From Vanilla planifolia (Eukaryota > Streptophyta > Magnoliopsida > Asparagales > Orchidaceae): a DNA stretch of 64,000 bases. Shown here in pieces: positions 40,285-52,600 of this stretch. The notes beneath the pieces are model-generated. The model ran no database searches. It was not told the origin of the DNA and was given only the letters and a program-made list of their open reading frames with translations. The stretch spans positions 5,134,068-5,198,067 of the forward strand of contig CM043865.1 of NCBI GenBank assembly GCA_023846275.1. Reading direction: 5' to 3'. Each line of letters starts with the position of its first letter. Positions within the stretch are counted from its first letter, which is position 1. Position numbers and translations under genes: made by a program.

Positions 40285-42840
40285 CTTCAAATCAATCATC
40301 AAAAACAATTACCATCAAACAATATCAATTAGAAATGCAAAAGAAATAGAAAAATCAAGCAACTGAAAAAAAATAATTATGCAAAAATTTGGTATTCATA
40401 CAAAAAAATGGTCTTAAGTTATCGATTAGATTCATACACAAAATGGCCCCCATTTATCAATTAAATTGACTTCATGCAAGAACAATCCTATTATATGGAG
40501 AATCAAAATGGAACCTATCATGTTTGATTTTTGAGCCACTAGAGGCCAGGATTGGCTAAGGTAGATCCCGGTTTGAATGCATTTCATCTAAATTGAAAGC
40601 CCAATTGGGTCATGACTCTAGTTTGAAGTACGATCCACAAATGGTCAGGTTTAGAGGTCTACCAGAAACGCTAATTTCATAAAAATTATCGAGATAAAAA
40701 AGTAGAATAAAGAATAAGAATGATGGTTTGCGCAACAATTGTTTATTGCAATTCAAAAATGTCATTTGAAATATGCCTACAATTTTTTGCCTGACAATCA
40801 TCTAGATGTCTTTCGAAAAGTTAAAAAATAAATTAACATAAATGCTTTAAATCATGGGTGTAATGAATTTGCGAAACAATTGTTTATTGCAATTCAAAAA
40901 TTTTAAAAAGAAATTAACATAATATTATCACGCTTTAGCTTTGTTAGGCATGACACCATACACTAAAGATATAAAATCACATGCAAGTTGGAGTCAAACT
41001 CCTATGTAATACATAGGGCTATTACTGATTACACAAAGGAGATTGTGGAGACAAGAGTTAGACAAAAACGTGAATTGGATTGAGGACAATTGTTGAGCAG
41101 CGGCATCATTGGCGAATGCAGCTGATGAGTGACAAACATTGTTGCTGAGTGAGATGGTGAGCAAGAGTGTTGCATGGCGAATGACATCAAGAGTTGAGAA
41201 TGCGAGCATTGCTACACAGTTGAGATGGAAAGCATTATCGAAGAGTTGAGCAGCAAGCATCACCAAAAAGTTGAGATGGCTAGTGTTGTAGTGGGTGCAA
41301 AAGCTGCAGATGGAAAGAGGTGATGAATATTGTGAGCTTGTGTTTGTGACGAAAGCTGCATGATTTTTTTTCCTACCCAAGCTAACAAAGAGTAAAATAG
41401 TTTACTCTTAAGCTAGATACTAAGTCATTATTATTAAAGAGGTGTACATGTTAAATTAATTTCAAATTGGGTTACAAACAGTCAAATCTACCTTAATTAG
41501 GAACCAATCTATGAGGACAAAGGGTTAAGGATAAAGTTCTGCCATCACAAACAATCAAAGAAAATATCTATTTACAGCTTAATCAGTTTGGATTTCAAAA
41601 CCGATCAAATCGTGAACTGACCACACATCAGACCCAAATAAGAACCAACATAATTTAAATTATTCAACCTTCAATACCATTATAACTAGTATAATTGTCA
41701 TATGTTACTTGATATGTTATGCTATGTTATTCAAGGGCAAAATATCAATAACTAGTCTATAAATGCTTTATATCATGGGTGTAATGGATATTTTGAGTTA
41801 ATAAGGCAACTACAAGAAATAAGTGTAAGTCAACAAAATACAACTTCAAGCAAATTGTACAACATGATGCACCCAATAAACATCTTACCTTGTAAACAAA
41901 ATTATGCTTCTCACAAGATCATAATGAAGGCTTTTGTGATTCAAGAATATTTCTTCATTCCTATTTTTTAATTCAACTAGCATGGGCATAAATATGTTTT
42001 AAAAGACGTTTCTTAACTATATTCTCATGTCCGCACTAGTAAGCATCAAGTTGTCTACTGCTTTGATAGAAAGTCCTCTATCTTTTCTCTTTGAAATTTC
42101 CTCTCTGAAAGCATCAAAAGACGATTACAAGTGGTCTCAGCTAACTCCCTACTTTCCTCTGTCCCTGAATCCTCTGATGAGCATGTCCCTGAGACTAGTG
42201 AAATCAAATCATTCCCTAACTTCCTGAACATGTGGACATGAAAAATCAATTGATCAAGGAAGATTCAAATTCATACTTGGATCCCACTAGCTCAACCACA
42301 GCAGATTATAAAGCACAGCTTGCTAGTATAATTCCAACATTGCTGACTCTCACATTGGAAACGAAGAGAGCATGGGTTATTGTATCAACAGCTGCCATGG
42401 ATAGTTGACCAAGAACAGCACCGACTCATATAACACCAACACTACATACTACAAGAGCTTCTACGCAATTTTAAGACAGTTCAGTTCAGGTCACCCATAG
42501 ATCCCAATTTGAAGATGGAAGAATCCCTTATAATGGGCAGATTAAGCTGTCAAATAGGATAAATTCTTTAGGAAACAAGTAGACTCTCTTAAAGAAGTAA
42601 AGGAATTGGCACTGATTAGTACAATTCTATGAACGGAGGTGCTCTGTATTTCATTCCAGCAATCAATAATGGTAATTGTGATTCAGGAAGGGAATAAAAC
42701 AGCTAGAGATATTGTAGGTTTCTAGACCCCCATCAAATTAGGTTATAGATATTAATCATACCAAACTTGGGGCACAAGTCTTCGAATTTGAAACTTCAAA
42801 ATCCTTTATTGACGATGTTTGGGCAGTATAGATCGGTAAC
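40285..42840. other. Probable methyltransferase intron or 5' side, unassigned
   Basis: No recognised methyltransferase exon here. The 128-codon minus-strand frame at 40994-41380 lies over a patch of imperfect repeats ('gttgagatgg', 'agcatt', 'gttgagcagc' on plus) and matches no family I know. Around 42110-42240 the plus strand reads like a Ser/Glu-rich spacer, too short to assign. Confidence 0.4.
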
Positions 42841-43690
42841 ATTATAAGAGAAATTGTTCTCTCTTCAATCTTTTCTTTGTAGTGTCGATCCATCCACATA
42901 TTCTTGTCTTATCAAGAAGAATGAGATTCTTTGCAATGAGAACACCAGCTTGATTGTCAAAAAACATCTTCATTAGTCCCATTAAAAAATTAGCTCATCT
43001 AATATTTTTCTATGTTATATTCCTTCAAAATTCATAACAATAATGGGTTTTATCTCACTTTAGTCCCATTAAAAAATTAGCTCATCTAATATTTTTCTAT
43101 GTTATATTCCTTCAAAATTCATAACAATATGGGTTTTATCTCAATACAAAAGTTACAAAGTTTTCCCAAAAAATAATTGTAATAATTTTATGTTGATCTC
43201 CAATCAATGACAGAACTTGCAAAGTTAGCATTATTAAAAATTTCTAGAATTTTCTTAACTTTGTTCTTGAAATAAAATCCTTCCTGTGGAATCATCTTTA
43301 GATACCTCAAAATTCTATAAACCATCTCCAAATACTTTCAGATCAATTGTTCAAGAATTGACTTATTACAGTAACTATCAAAACCAAAGTCAACACTTGT
43401 GAGGAAGAGAAAAATAAGTTTCCCAACAAACCCACGGCAGCTCCCTTAGTCGAATGAAATGTTTTCTTCATTGGGCAACGATTTGGTGTAGCACTCATGG
43501 GCAAGTACCTTTTTTAGATTGTCTATTTCTACCTCAATCCCCACATTATACACCCATCTGAATGTTTTCATTATTGTTTGCAAAGATTTACATGCTTATG
43601 ATTGATCTTAGGGAAAGAACATCGTTTGCATAGAAGATAGTTAAAGCCACCATAACTTGTTTTGAAGAGAACATTCTTTAGGGACATGAT
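42840..43690 (-). mobile_element. Decayed Ty1/copia fragment 1 (RT to RNase H)
   Basis: Minus-strand segments keep copia order from high to low coordinate. They are a possible RT active-site stretch near 43.65 kb, 'EIDNLKKVLAHE' (about 43.53 kb), 'GKLIFLFLTS' (about 43.41 kb), 'YLEMVYRILRYLKMIPQEGF' (about 43.29 kb), 'NFASSVIDWRST' (about 43.21 kb) and the RNase H piece 'MKMFFDNQAGVLIAKNLILL' (about 42.93 kb). Stops and frameshifts abound. No LTRs were identified. Confidence 0.75.
42973..43144. repeat. Near-perfect 86/87-bp tandem duplication
   Basis: The block starting 'ttagtcccattaaaaaat' at 42973 is repeated at 43060, with only a 1-bp indel seen ('caataatggg' versus 'caatatggg'). It lies inside copia fragment 1, between its RNase H segments. 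Low divergence inside a decayed element means the duplication is much younger than the insertion. Confidence 0.9.
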
Positions 43691-44639
43691 ATTGATAAAG
43701 TTAGGCCTTCAAAAATTCCTATTCACTGTTTTATCTTGGTGGGAATCCAAAGGTTCATTACCAAATATTTGCATCTAAACCAGTGTTCCAAGATTAATTC
43801 TAGGATAGTTGAGTAGATTTCCTTGGTACCATCCTTACTGCATCGTGACCTTAATTCAAGTAGAAAAGAAAAGAAAAACAACAATTAAGAATGATAATTT
43901 CCAAATGAAATCATTGTATTACAACAGCATTATTTGATTAAAGAGATAATCCTCTTAAATCAAAGGAAGCAGGTTCCATTCAAATAACAAAAAATGTATG
44001 TGAAATGCAGTTCTATAAATTATAGACAAATTACATCCAATAGCTTTACGATAGCTGGTGTCAATCAAACCCTCATGAAGCAACACAACTGTTTGTGCAA
44101 TTTCCTTCCAATTTAATCACCACTGCTCAATTCTACATGATCATCTAATTTTTTTCATGAACAATAGTATGTATCTATTTAATTAGGCACTCTTTGATAA
44201 AGAGGACAACTTGTGCCACCGCTACTCTAGGACTGCTACAGGTTTTCCATTCCTTAAGTAAAAGAATTGCTTCCATCCTATTAAATTCCAATTTAAATCA
44301 TTGACATATCACCGAAAACAACATCAATTGTGGTTGCAGAAAAATACAGGAAACTTAGCGCTTCTTATTATTCGATCAAGTCTATATCAAATTTAAAATT
44401 GAAAATCACATCATAGGATTTAAAAGCCAATCATTCACTTTGTTGGAGGAAAGAAAGAAGTTAATTTTATTATTTGAAAAGAAAGCCTATAAATAAACAA
44501 AATAGAAAAAGTACAAATAGAAAAAAAAATAAAGACAAAAATATTACATAATTATGATAGAATAATATAGGATAGTTTAGAGGATATTTCTATAACTATA
44601 TTTCTAATACGTCAATATTTCTAATATCAAATATTCTTG

Positions 44640-46000
44640 AAATGCAATATTCTTAATAGCACACTCACTCAAACTGAAGCATGCAAATCACGAAGATCTA
44701 ACTCACTATAAAAATTAGAGAATTGAACTGGTTCAAAAGCCTTTATAAAAATATTTGTTATACACGTTTTACTAGAGAAATGAGAGATAATAATCTTCTT
44801 TAATAAAATGATAATCCACCATAAGATATTTGATTCTTTCATGAAAAATAAGATTTCTAGCAATATAGATAGTTGCTTGATTATTACATTTAAGAACCAT
44901 TAGTTAAGTTATAAAAATTTCAAATTCTTGAATAAATATTTTTATTCGCATCACATAACAAGCAGAATGCTTCATTGTTTTGTGTTTAGCTTTTGAACAT
45001 GATCTAATAATGATTGCTTATTTTTGCCTTCATGACATAAAATTTTCTACTATAAAAACACTATTTGAAAATAAACATTTGATCTGCAATAGATGTCATA
45101 TAATCAACATCATAATAAACTTCAATTTGTAAGTGCTTGTCATTGGTATACAAATCCTTTTCCTAAAAATCTTTTAATATATCTCAATATTCTTTAGATA
45201 GTATCTCAATACTTCTTCTTTGAATTTTGCATATATTAGCTTACCACACACCAATAGCAAAGGAAATATCAGGTCAAGTAATAATTAGATGGATAAGCAA
45301 TTGGTAAGTGTAATTCTTCTCAAAAGATTATAACTTTATTTGAAAACATCAAATATTGTTGACTAACACTTTAGTATATAAACCCAAGTATTTGGAACAT
45401 ACTAGATATTGTCTAGAGTTGTTGAAGGTGAGAGATAAGTGCAGTCATTTTCAAAACCGGGGGATTCATCACCAATGATGACAAGTCAGGGAGTTTAAAA
45501 GGTAAGAGAGCAGAACAATAAAGGGTTACCTATCATGTGAAAATTTTCACCAAAACCTAAGATCAATGACATACAAGAATACGCAACTGAAACAGAGCCC
45601 AAAGCAAAATCTACATGCAAGACAAGAGGTAGAGCCATACCATAGTCATCTAAAGTAGTTGAATCATAAGAAACAATGGTAACATGCTAAGCGGCTAGAG
45701 GATATCCAAACGTTTCCTAGCAAAGGTCTAATGATAGTTCTTAGATAGCACCAAAAAGGTCGACAGGTGCAATTGCTACATTTTCCAATATTACATCCAC
45801 CAAGACCATGACTACTATTGCCTCCTTTAGTGTTGGCAATAAGTGTAGTTTGGTCAAAGTGAGAAAAGAAATGAACAAGGAGTTCAATGACTCATAGAAT
45901 CCATGAGAGAGCCATCAAGGTATTTGGAACTATAGAATCAGCCATTAACTAAGTTTGGACATATTGAAGTGATGCATAAATATCAAAGAGAAACTTGACC
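44640..46000 (-). mobile_element. Decayed Ty1/copia fragment 2 (gag debris, RT, RNase H tail)
   Basis: Minus-strand copia segments, high to low coordinate: a possible gag zinc-knuckle stretch near 45.8 kb ('CNIGKCSNCTC', weak), 'PDISFAIGV' (about 45.27 kb), 'RILRYIKRFLGKGFVYQ' (about 45.16 kb), 'LKCNNQATIYIARNLIFHERIKYL' read in two pieces (about 44.85 kb) and the C-terminal 'NIFIKAFEPVQFSNF..LDLRDLHA' (about 44.70 kb). Frameshifted and broken. It is a second copy of similar type to fragment 1 but not a tandem copy by eye. The gypsy array begins about 0.4 kb beyond it. Confidence 0.72.
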
Positions 46001-46747
46001 ATAAAAACTCTATTTGTTTTTGCCATACAGTGGGATCATTGGTAAAAGGATGATAGAGAGAAGAAGTTTGTCTTATTTACTTTTCAAGCTACTATAATAA
46101 TTGTATAAAGATTTGTCTCCTAGTTGTAAAAAGAAAATATCAAAGAATGTATTACCATATAAAAGTTATTATTTTGAAAATATGTGGAACAAAGAAAGGC
46201 CCACATCCCTTTTGTGATCTCTTGAAATGTGATAGCAACTAAAATAGTAGATTTAGAAATATTAAGCATTCAAGAAAAAATTGCATAGTTAAAGGCCTAT
46301 CGTTTGATATATTTGACAGTATCTATTAGTTCAAGCATTAGAGATTCTATGTGATAAAATTTCTCATAAGATCTGTTATACCCGGTAAAATTTTATATAT
46401 TTGATCTTTAATAAATTAATTGTGGCTTGGATGATTTCGAATCGACAGTAGGATGAGCCAGGAACTCAATTGTAGGCTATTGGAATTTCTGAAATCTTTT
46501 GGGAATTTTTCGGAGCACCGAGGAATTTTTAATTAATTTTCCCTATTTAATTGGATTTATTAGATTTTTAGAAATTCGAAAATCTAATTAAATTAAACCG
46601 GAAATCGTTTTTTTTTTTATCGCGCGTGAACCGGACCGGAACGGTTCAGCGGAGGCGGAGGCGGTTCGCCGGGTGAGTTTGCGTGTGCGTTCTAATAAGC
46701 GGATCGGACGGTCGAGATCGGCGGGTGAGATCGAACCGGCTGATCGG

Positions 46748-46878
46748 GTGCTTACCGTGTCGATAGCGTGTCGACAGCGCGTATTGTGTGCTCACCGTGT
46801 GGATAGCGTGTCGACAGCGCGTATCGGGTGCTCACGTGTCGAAAACGTGTCGAACGCGTAACGGGTTCACCGTGTCGG
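46748..46878 (+). repeat. U3 tandem repeats, 40-bp unit, three and a half copies
   Basis: Units start at 46748 (40 bp), 46788 (40 bp), 46828 (37 bp) and 46865 (partial). Each begins 'gtgctcac' or close to it and carries 'gtgtcga' words. The array ends 8 bp before the TATA box, the usual place for LTR enhancer repeats. The same array is in the other two LTRs. Confidence 0.85.
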
Positions 46879-46885
46879 CCCGGGG

Positions 46886-46892
46886 TATAAAA
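46886..46892 (+). promoter_or_regulatory. LTR promoter TATA box (LTR 1)
   Basis: TATAAAA in the context GGGGTATAAAAACCC. Transcription would start near 46915-46920, giving a leader of about 2.7 kb before the gag ATG. Confidence 0.7.
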
Positions 46893-47099
46893 ACCCTCGC
46901 GAAGCAGCGAATAGGGTTTTCGTTCGACGGCGATAGTGAGGAAATTCCCGGCGTACGGCGCGTGATTCCGGCGGCCTGGCAAGGGGCTTTTTGTGCCCGG
47001 AGATTCACGAGACCGAGGAGAGTCGATTGAGACCAAATTCGTTCGGCGAGGAGCTGCGGCGAGCTGCGGACGAGCTTCACCGTCGCCGGCGTCTTCGAG

Positions 47100-47465
47100 G
47101 TAGGAATTTCAGATATTTAAATTAGATAATTAGCAAATTGAAGCATGTATTAGTTTGCAAATCTCTATCTAAGCATGCGAATGTGATTTTTGAAGCTAAT
47201 TGTGCAAATTATCGAAAATTGCATGTTAGGGTTTTCGGGACGTTAATTTGTTTCGCCGAAATTGGAAAATTACCAAGCATGAGGATTTAAATATGCCACT
47301 TTATTCATGTTAATATGATTGTATAATGCTAGAACTATAATTTCGTGAATTGTCAACATGAGGATTAGACGAAACTGCTCGGCGGAAAACTTGATTTAAA
47401 CCTTAGGAAATTAGCGACATTATTGGAACATTAGGATAGTACGAACATGTTCTCCTTGTTCGCAG
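47100..47465 (+). other. Candidate intron inside the LTR leader
   Basis: A donor-like CGAG|GTAGGA at 47100 and an acceptor-like TTCTCCTTGTTCGCAG ending at 47465 bound 366 bp of AT-rich sequence. GC-rich, exon-like sequence lies on both sides, the contrast plant introns show. The sites are kept in the second LTR. A second acceptor-like site, TTTTTGACAG, ends at 49600, one base before the gag ATG. Splicing is an inference. Confidence 0.35.
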
Positions 47466-48351
47466 TCGCCGGAAATCGACGGAATGATCGTAGTGGTCGG
47501 CTATTGCGGCGGCTAGGGTTTCGCGGACGACGGGCGAAGGAAGGAGACGAATTAAGGATTAATTAGGGATTAGTTGAATTATTAAGAGAATAATAATAAT
47601 ATTAATCATTAATATTATATATAAGCGTCGGCTGAATTTCGGATTAATAACTGACCGGCGGGGTTTGGTTCAGCATGAAAGCCCGAACCGGTGGCAAGAT
47701 GCGATTCAGGGGATTCGGCGCGGTATAGTGATTAGCAAAATTTTAAATTCGGGGAATTATTCCGAATTTTGGAAAAAATGGATAAAATGCAAAATTTGAT
47801 ATTTCAAATTTAGGAAAAATTCGATAATTGAGTTTTAGGAATTATTTACATTTAGAAAATTCAAGGAAAATCAGAAAACTTGGAAATGAGAAATTTCGAA
47901 AATTCTAGAGATCAGTGGGTAAAGAACAAATTTCCTGAAGTGGGGAAAAATGTTATCACTGATGACAGTACAGCTGGAAACAGTCAGACAAAGGTATGGT
48001 ACACGGATGCTACCAGAACAGTCAGTAATTGACAATTGTGTTGCTTTGATGGCAACGGCATGGATTGAGTCAGTTTATTCAGTATTGGCATATTTCATGG
48101 ATTGGCATATTGGACCGGACTACTATAGACCCTATATGATGTTTTAGGGTAGTTGTGGTAGGTAACTGTGCGGTTCGGACTTAGCTTCCACAGTATACAT
48201 GTAGACTGGTATACGCCTTGTTGTACCTGGACACATGTTGCCGAATCTTGGAGTTAGAGATTGGCAATGACTGTAGGGGCGTGAGCTTCTATGGAAGTTG
48301 TTGGTAGAGGACTCCTTGGGACGGTGGCTGAGTCAATCTCTCCTGGTCCAT

Positions 48352-48455
48352 GTGTGTAGGCCTGCGCGCCTGAGGGTGGCAGGGGTGTCTCGCAGTGGCT
48401 AGCCAAGTGTGTAGGCCTGCGCGCCTTAGGGTGGCAGGGGTGTCTCACGTTGGCT
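48352..48455 (+). repeat. 55-bp tandem duplication in the LTR
   Basis: The unit 'gtgtgtaggcctgcgcgcct..gggtggcaggggtgtctc' starts at 48352 and again at 48407, with a few differences. It is present in all three LTRs, so it predates the array. Confidence 0.9.
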
Positions 48456-49367
48456 AGAGATTATGTGCCTGGATCTGTCTGTAGTCTCCAGGAGATTGAT
48501 TGACGAGAGACACTGCGGTGTCGGGTGCTTAGGCGCCATGCGTGTTTCGAGATGGGCATTCCCACTGGCACGTTGCCTGGTAGCCCAGAGGAGAGCTACT
48601 CTGGTGTGACTGGGGTGGCTGTGGTTGGTCGGAGTCTGGGACTGAGAGTGCCTATCCACCGTACATTGTTATGCTGTATTCCTGTATTTTTGCTATTATC
48701 CTTCTCTTGCATGTGAGTTTTACTAGCTGACTTTCCTACTGGGCGTAGCTCATTCCTGTATTATATATTTTCAGTGGCTCGGCAGACTTGACGCTACCGG
48801 ATTAGGTGGGATCGTGGTCAGCAGGCTTGTGAAGGATTTCTGATTGGTGATTGTCTGAGATATTCTGGTTAGTTGATTGTTGCTGTTGGATGTTTCAGTG
48901 AGACTGTTATTCTCATATGTTACATATAATTTGAGGGTAATTCGGAATTATGTATCTGGATGAACAATATTACACTTGTGGACTTGTATCTTATTCTTGT
49001 AATGTAGTTCCATTTACTGTCTTATCTTATTGTCTTGGAGTATGGTGAGTGGAGTGTTACATTTATCTGTGGATGTTATATATCTTTCTGTTTGATGGTG
49101 AGGTCATTACATGACTATGGAACTTAACCGTGGGGGTTCAGACTTCTATTAGATCGGTTCTCCTACCGGTGTGGGTAAGGAGTATTTGGTCTAGTAGGAG
49201 TAACATTGCGCGAGTCCATCTGTTAACTCAGGAGTCATGAACCTGACTTGACGGTGTACCCGGGAGATGGGATCCACATTGTTAAGGAAAGTAGGTGTGT
49301 AATGATGTGTTATATCCTATGTTTTCGTAGGCTGCTCAGGTTGGTATGGGACGATCTGAGCTGTCTA

Positions 49368-49370
<3 letters not shown>

Positions 49371-49401
<31 letters not shown>
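49371..49401 (+). repeat. Poly(A) tract of 31 within the LTR 3' part
   Basis: Follows 'ctgtctatat'. The same tract is 26 A in the middle LTR (56974-56999) and 28 T in the inverted LTR (59242-59269). It is a length-variable homopolymer that explains most of the LTR length difference. Confidence 0.95.
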
Positions 49402-49403
<2 letters not shown>

Positions 49404-49446
49404 TATGCCAAAAATCAGCCTAGGAAGAAATGGGGTGTAACAGTAG

Positions 49447-49458
49447 TGGTATCAGAGC
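49447..49458 (+). promoter_or_regulatory. Primer-binding site, initiator tRNA-Met
   Basis: TGGTATCAGAGC, complementary to the 3' end of plant initiator tRNA-Met, four bases after the LTR end. This site starts minus-strand DNA synthesis. Confidence 0.9.
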
Positions 49459-49601
49459 CCTAGGTGAGGATAACGGGGCTAGACGTGTATAGGGGTTCAA
49501 CCCAAGGTGGGGAGAACTGTTGATTCTTTTGTATACTATAGTAGTCCATATGCCAATTGCCAAATGACGACTCTAATGCCAGATTAATTGTTTTTGACAG
49601 T

Positions 49602-52600
49602 ATGGCTGGTACCAGGAGACTTTCCGCTCGTGGAGCAGCTAGAGGCAGACCGGTATCTACTACTCCTACCCCGGAGACGATCCCAGCATTGCCAGTTGAG
49701 CCAGCCGTGGATCGTTGGATCGATGCCTTCATGCGGTTGCGTCCGCGGAGCTTCAGTGGGTCGGCTGACCCAGCGGTGGCAGATGACTGGATGGCTCATA
49801 TGCTTGAGCTATTTGATGCCTTGGGATGTCCATTCGGCAGGAGGGTAGTGCTTGCTGCTCTAGTGTTGGAGGGAGAGGCTGCTACCTGGTGGAGAGGCCA
49901 GCGGCGCGCTATGTTTGGGGAGGCCCAGAACAGTGAGATAGCATGGGATGACTTTGTTGAGGCATTCAGGGAGTGCTACATTCCGGCCTCTGCCATGGCT
50001 CAGTTCAGGAGGGAACTTATACACCTCAGGCAGGGCCAGATGTCAGTGAACGATTACTTATCGAGGTTCACTTATCTGGCGAGGTACGCCGTAGAGCTGG
50101 TGCCTTCTGAGGAACGCAGATGTGAGATGTTCCTGGAGGGACTTCGTCCTATGCTGCAGCGCCAGCTAGTTGTGAGTCGGTTTGCCAGGTTTCGTGACTT
50201 GGTGGAGGCTGCGAGATCCGTTGAGCTTATTGATATCCGGATGGAGGCCCAGAGAGAGACTCATAACAAGAGGAAGGAATTCAGAAATATCCAACAAAAC
50301 AAAAAGGGCAAGAGACACAGAGATCACAGTGGTACTCAGGAGGTCGTGGTCCGGCCACGACCTATTTCTGAGAGACCAGTGCAGCAGACAGGTACCCGGA
50401 CTGGGGGGATTATCTGCTACCATTGTCGACAGCCCGGACACAAGAAGTGCGACTGCCCAGAGTTGAAGAAACAGAGGATCACGGGACCGGTTGGTTCATC
50501 TGGGGGACAGCCCAGGGTATTTGCACTGACTCGGCAGCAGGCTTCAGAGTCACCAGAAGTGATCACAGGTATGCTTCATTTTGGCAACGTGCAGTGCATG
50601 ACTTTGTTTGATACTGGTGCATCTCATTCTTTTGTTGCTGAGAGGATCTGGAATCAGATATCAGGATCCAAGGGTTACTTGAAGGAACCCTTACTGGTTA
50701 GACTTCCTGATGGGAAAGAGATTCCCACTGTTCAGAAGATTGACGGATCTATTCTGATTAGTGGACACGAATTCGTGACAGAGTTGATATGTGTGCCACT
50801 AGCAGAGTTCGACATCATTTTGGGGATGGATTGGTTGTGCCACCATGCAGTGGTTCTGGATTGTTGGGAGAAGAAGGTCAGGATCAGAGTGCCTGGTTCG
50901 GGGGATGTGATATACTTTGGTCTGAACAGGCAGATTCCCCTGATCTCAGTTCTTCAGGCTGGAAGGTTAGTAAGTAAGGGTTGTACTGGTTGGTTGGCCT
51001 ATGTGACCGATAGCCAAGCCACCACTACCCCTATGTCAGATATTCCAGTGGTGAGAGACTTTCCTATGGTTTTTCCAGAGGAGTTGCCTGGATTTCCACC
51101 AGCTAGGGAAGTGGAGTTTTCAATTGATTTGGAGGCAGGAGTAGCTCCTATTGCTAGAGCTCCTTACAGGATGGCTCCAGCCGAGCTAGCAGAGTTGAAG
51201 ACTCAGTTACAGGACTTATTAGACAAGGGACTCATACGCCCCAGTTGTTCACCTTGGGGTGCCCCTGTCTTATTTGTCAAGAAGAAAGATGGTAGTATGA
51301 GGCTGTGTGTGGATTATAGGGAATTGAATAAGGTTACTATTCGTAACCGATACCCTTTACCACGCATCGATGATTTGCTGGATCAACTTCAGGGAGCAAC
51401 TGTGTTCTCCAAGATTGACTTACGCTCGGGTTATCACCAGATCCGGATTAGAGATTCTGATGTACCCAAGACAGCATTCCGTACTAGATACGGACATTAC
51501 GAGTTCACAGTGTTGCCTTTTGGATTGACTAATGCTCCAGCAGTATTTATGAACCTGATGCATCGAGTTTTTCATGCCTTTCTGGATCGGTTTGTGATCA
51601 TCTTTATAGATGATATATTGATTTATTCCAGAGATAGGGATACTCATGCAGATCAGTTGAGGACTGTGCTTACAGTGTTGCGGGAGAATGAGCTGTATGC
51701 AAAATTCTCCAAGTGTTCTTTTTGGCTGGACTCAGTAGCATTCTTAGGACACATTGTCAGTGCGGAGGGCGTGGCTGTTGATCCTAGCAGGATACGAGCT
51801 ATTATTGATTGGAAACGGCCATCTTCTGTCACTGAGATCCGGAGTTTCCTTGGTTTGGCTGGATACTATAGGAAATTTGTTCCTCACTTTTCTAGACTGG
51901 CTGCTCCACTAACCCAGTTGACCCGAAAGGGAAAATCTTTTGAGTGGACAGAGAGTTGTGAGAACAGTTTCCTAGAGCTGAAGCAGAGGCTTAGCACCGC
52001 TCCAGTATTGATGTTACCCACACAGGAGAAGCCGTATCAGATGTACACTGATGCTTCACATATAGGCTTGGGAGCCGTACTGATGCAGGATAACAGAGTT
52101 ATAGCATATGCTTCGAGGCAACTGAAGGATCATGAGAAGAATTATCCCACTCATGATTTGGAGTTAGCTGCTGTCATTTTTGCCTTGAAGATATGGAGAC
52201 ATTATTTGTACGGAGTTCCTGTAGATTGCTTCTCTGACCACAAGAGTCTTAAGTATCTGTTCACTCAGAAGGAACTGAACTTGAGGCAGAGGAGGTGGTT
52301 GGAACTGATAAAGGATTACGAGCTGACAATAAACTACTGCGAGGGGAAGGCTAATCCAGTGGCTGATGCCTTGAGCAGACACGCAGTTGTGCATAATATG
52401 TTAGTCTGTGACTCTATACCAGACTTGGATTGGAATGTTGAAAGATGTCAGGAACAGTTGTCTATTCAGAGACTGGTTCACAGACTCAGCTCATTGACTA
52501 TTCGGGCTGACTGGTTATCTGAGATGCGTGACCTTCAGCTTTGTGATGAAGAGCTGAAGGAGAAGATTGAGTTGGCATCGCAGGGATTGGGAGGAGACTT

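Larger units (their letters stand above)
46374..49442 (+). repeat. 5' LTR of the intact gypsy copy, 3069 bp
   Basis: Begins TGTTA and ends TAACA, a perfect 5-bp terminal inverted repeat with TG/CA ends. It matches the LTR at 53978-57040 with offset 7604, 7603 then 7598, the changes being a T-run (11 versus 10) and an A-run (31 versus 26). By eye only two substitutions separate them. The U3 is AT-rich at the far 5' end, then CpG-rich up to the TATA box at 46886. Confidence 0.93.

Noticed and set aside
40994-41380. 128-codon minus-strand frame
   Set aside because: It lies over imperfect short repeats, has low-complexity composition and resembles no known protein. Likely chance.
42973-43144. 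CRISPR-like or palindromic repeat array
   Set aside because: Only two long direct copies, no short regular spacers, plant nuclear context.
46673-48716. Short frames of 62-94 codons inside the LTR, repeated in all copies
   Set aside because: They overlap one another in several frames on both strands of LTR sequence and have no domain; they recur only because the LTR recurs.
49557-49601. Upstream extension of the gag-pol frame beginning at TTG
   Set aside because: No ATG in the extension; the ATG at 49602 has good context and precedes typical Gag sequence.
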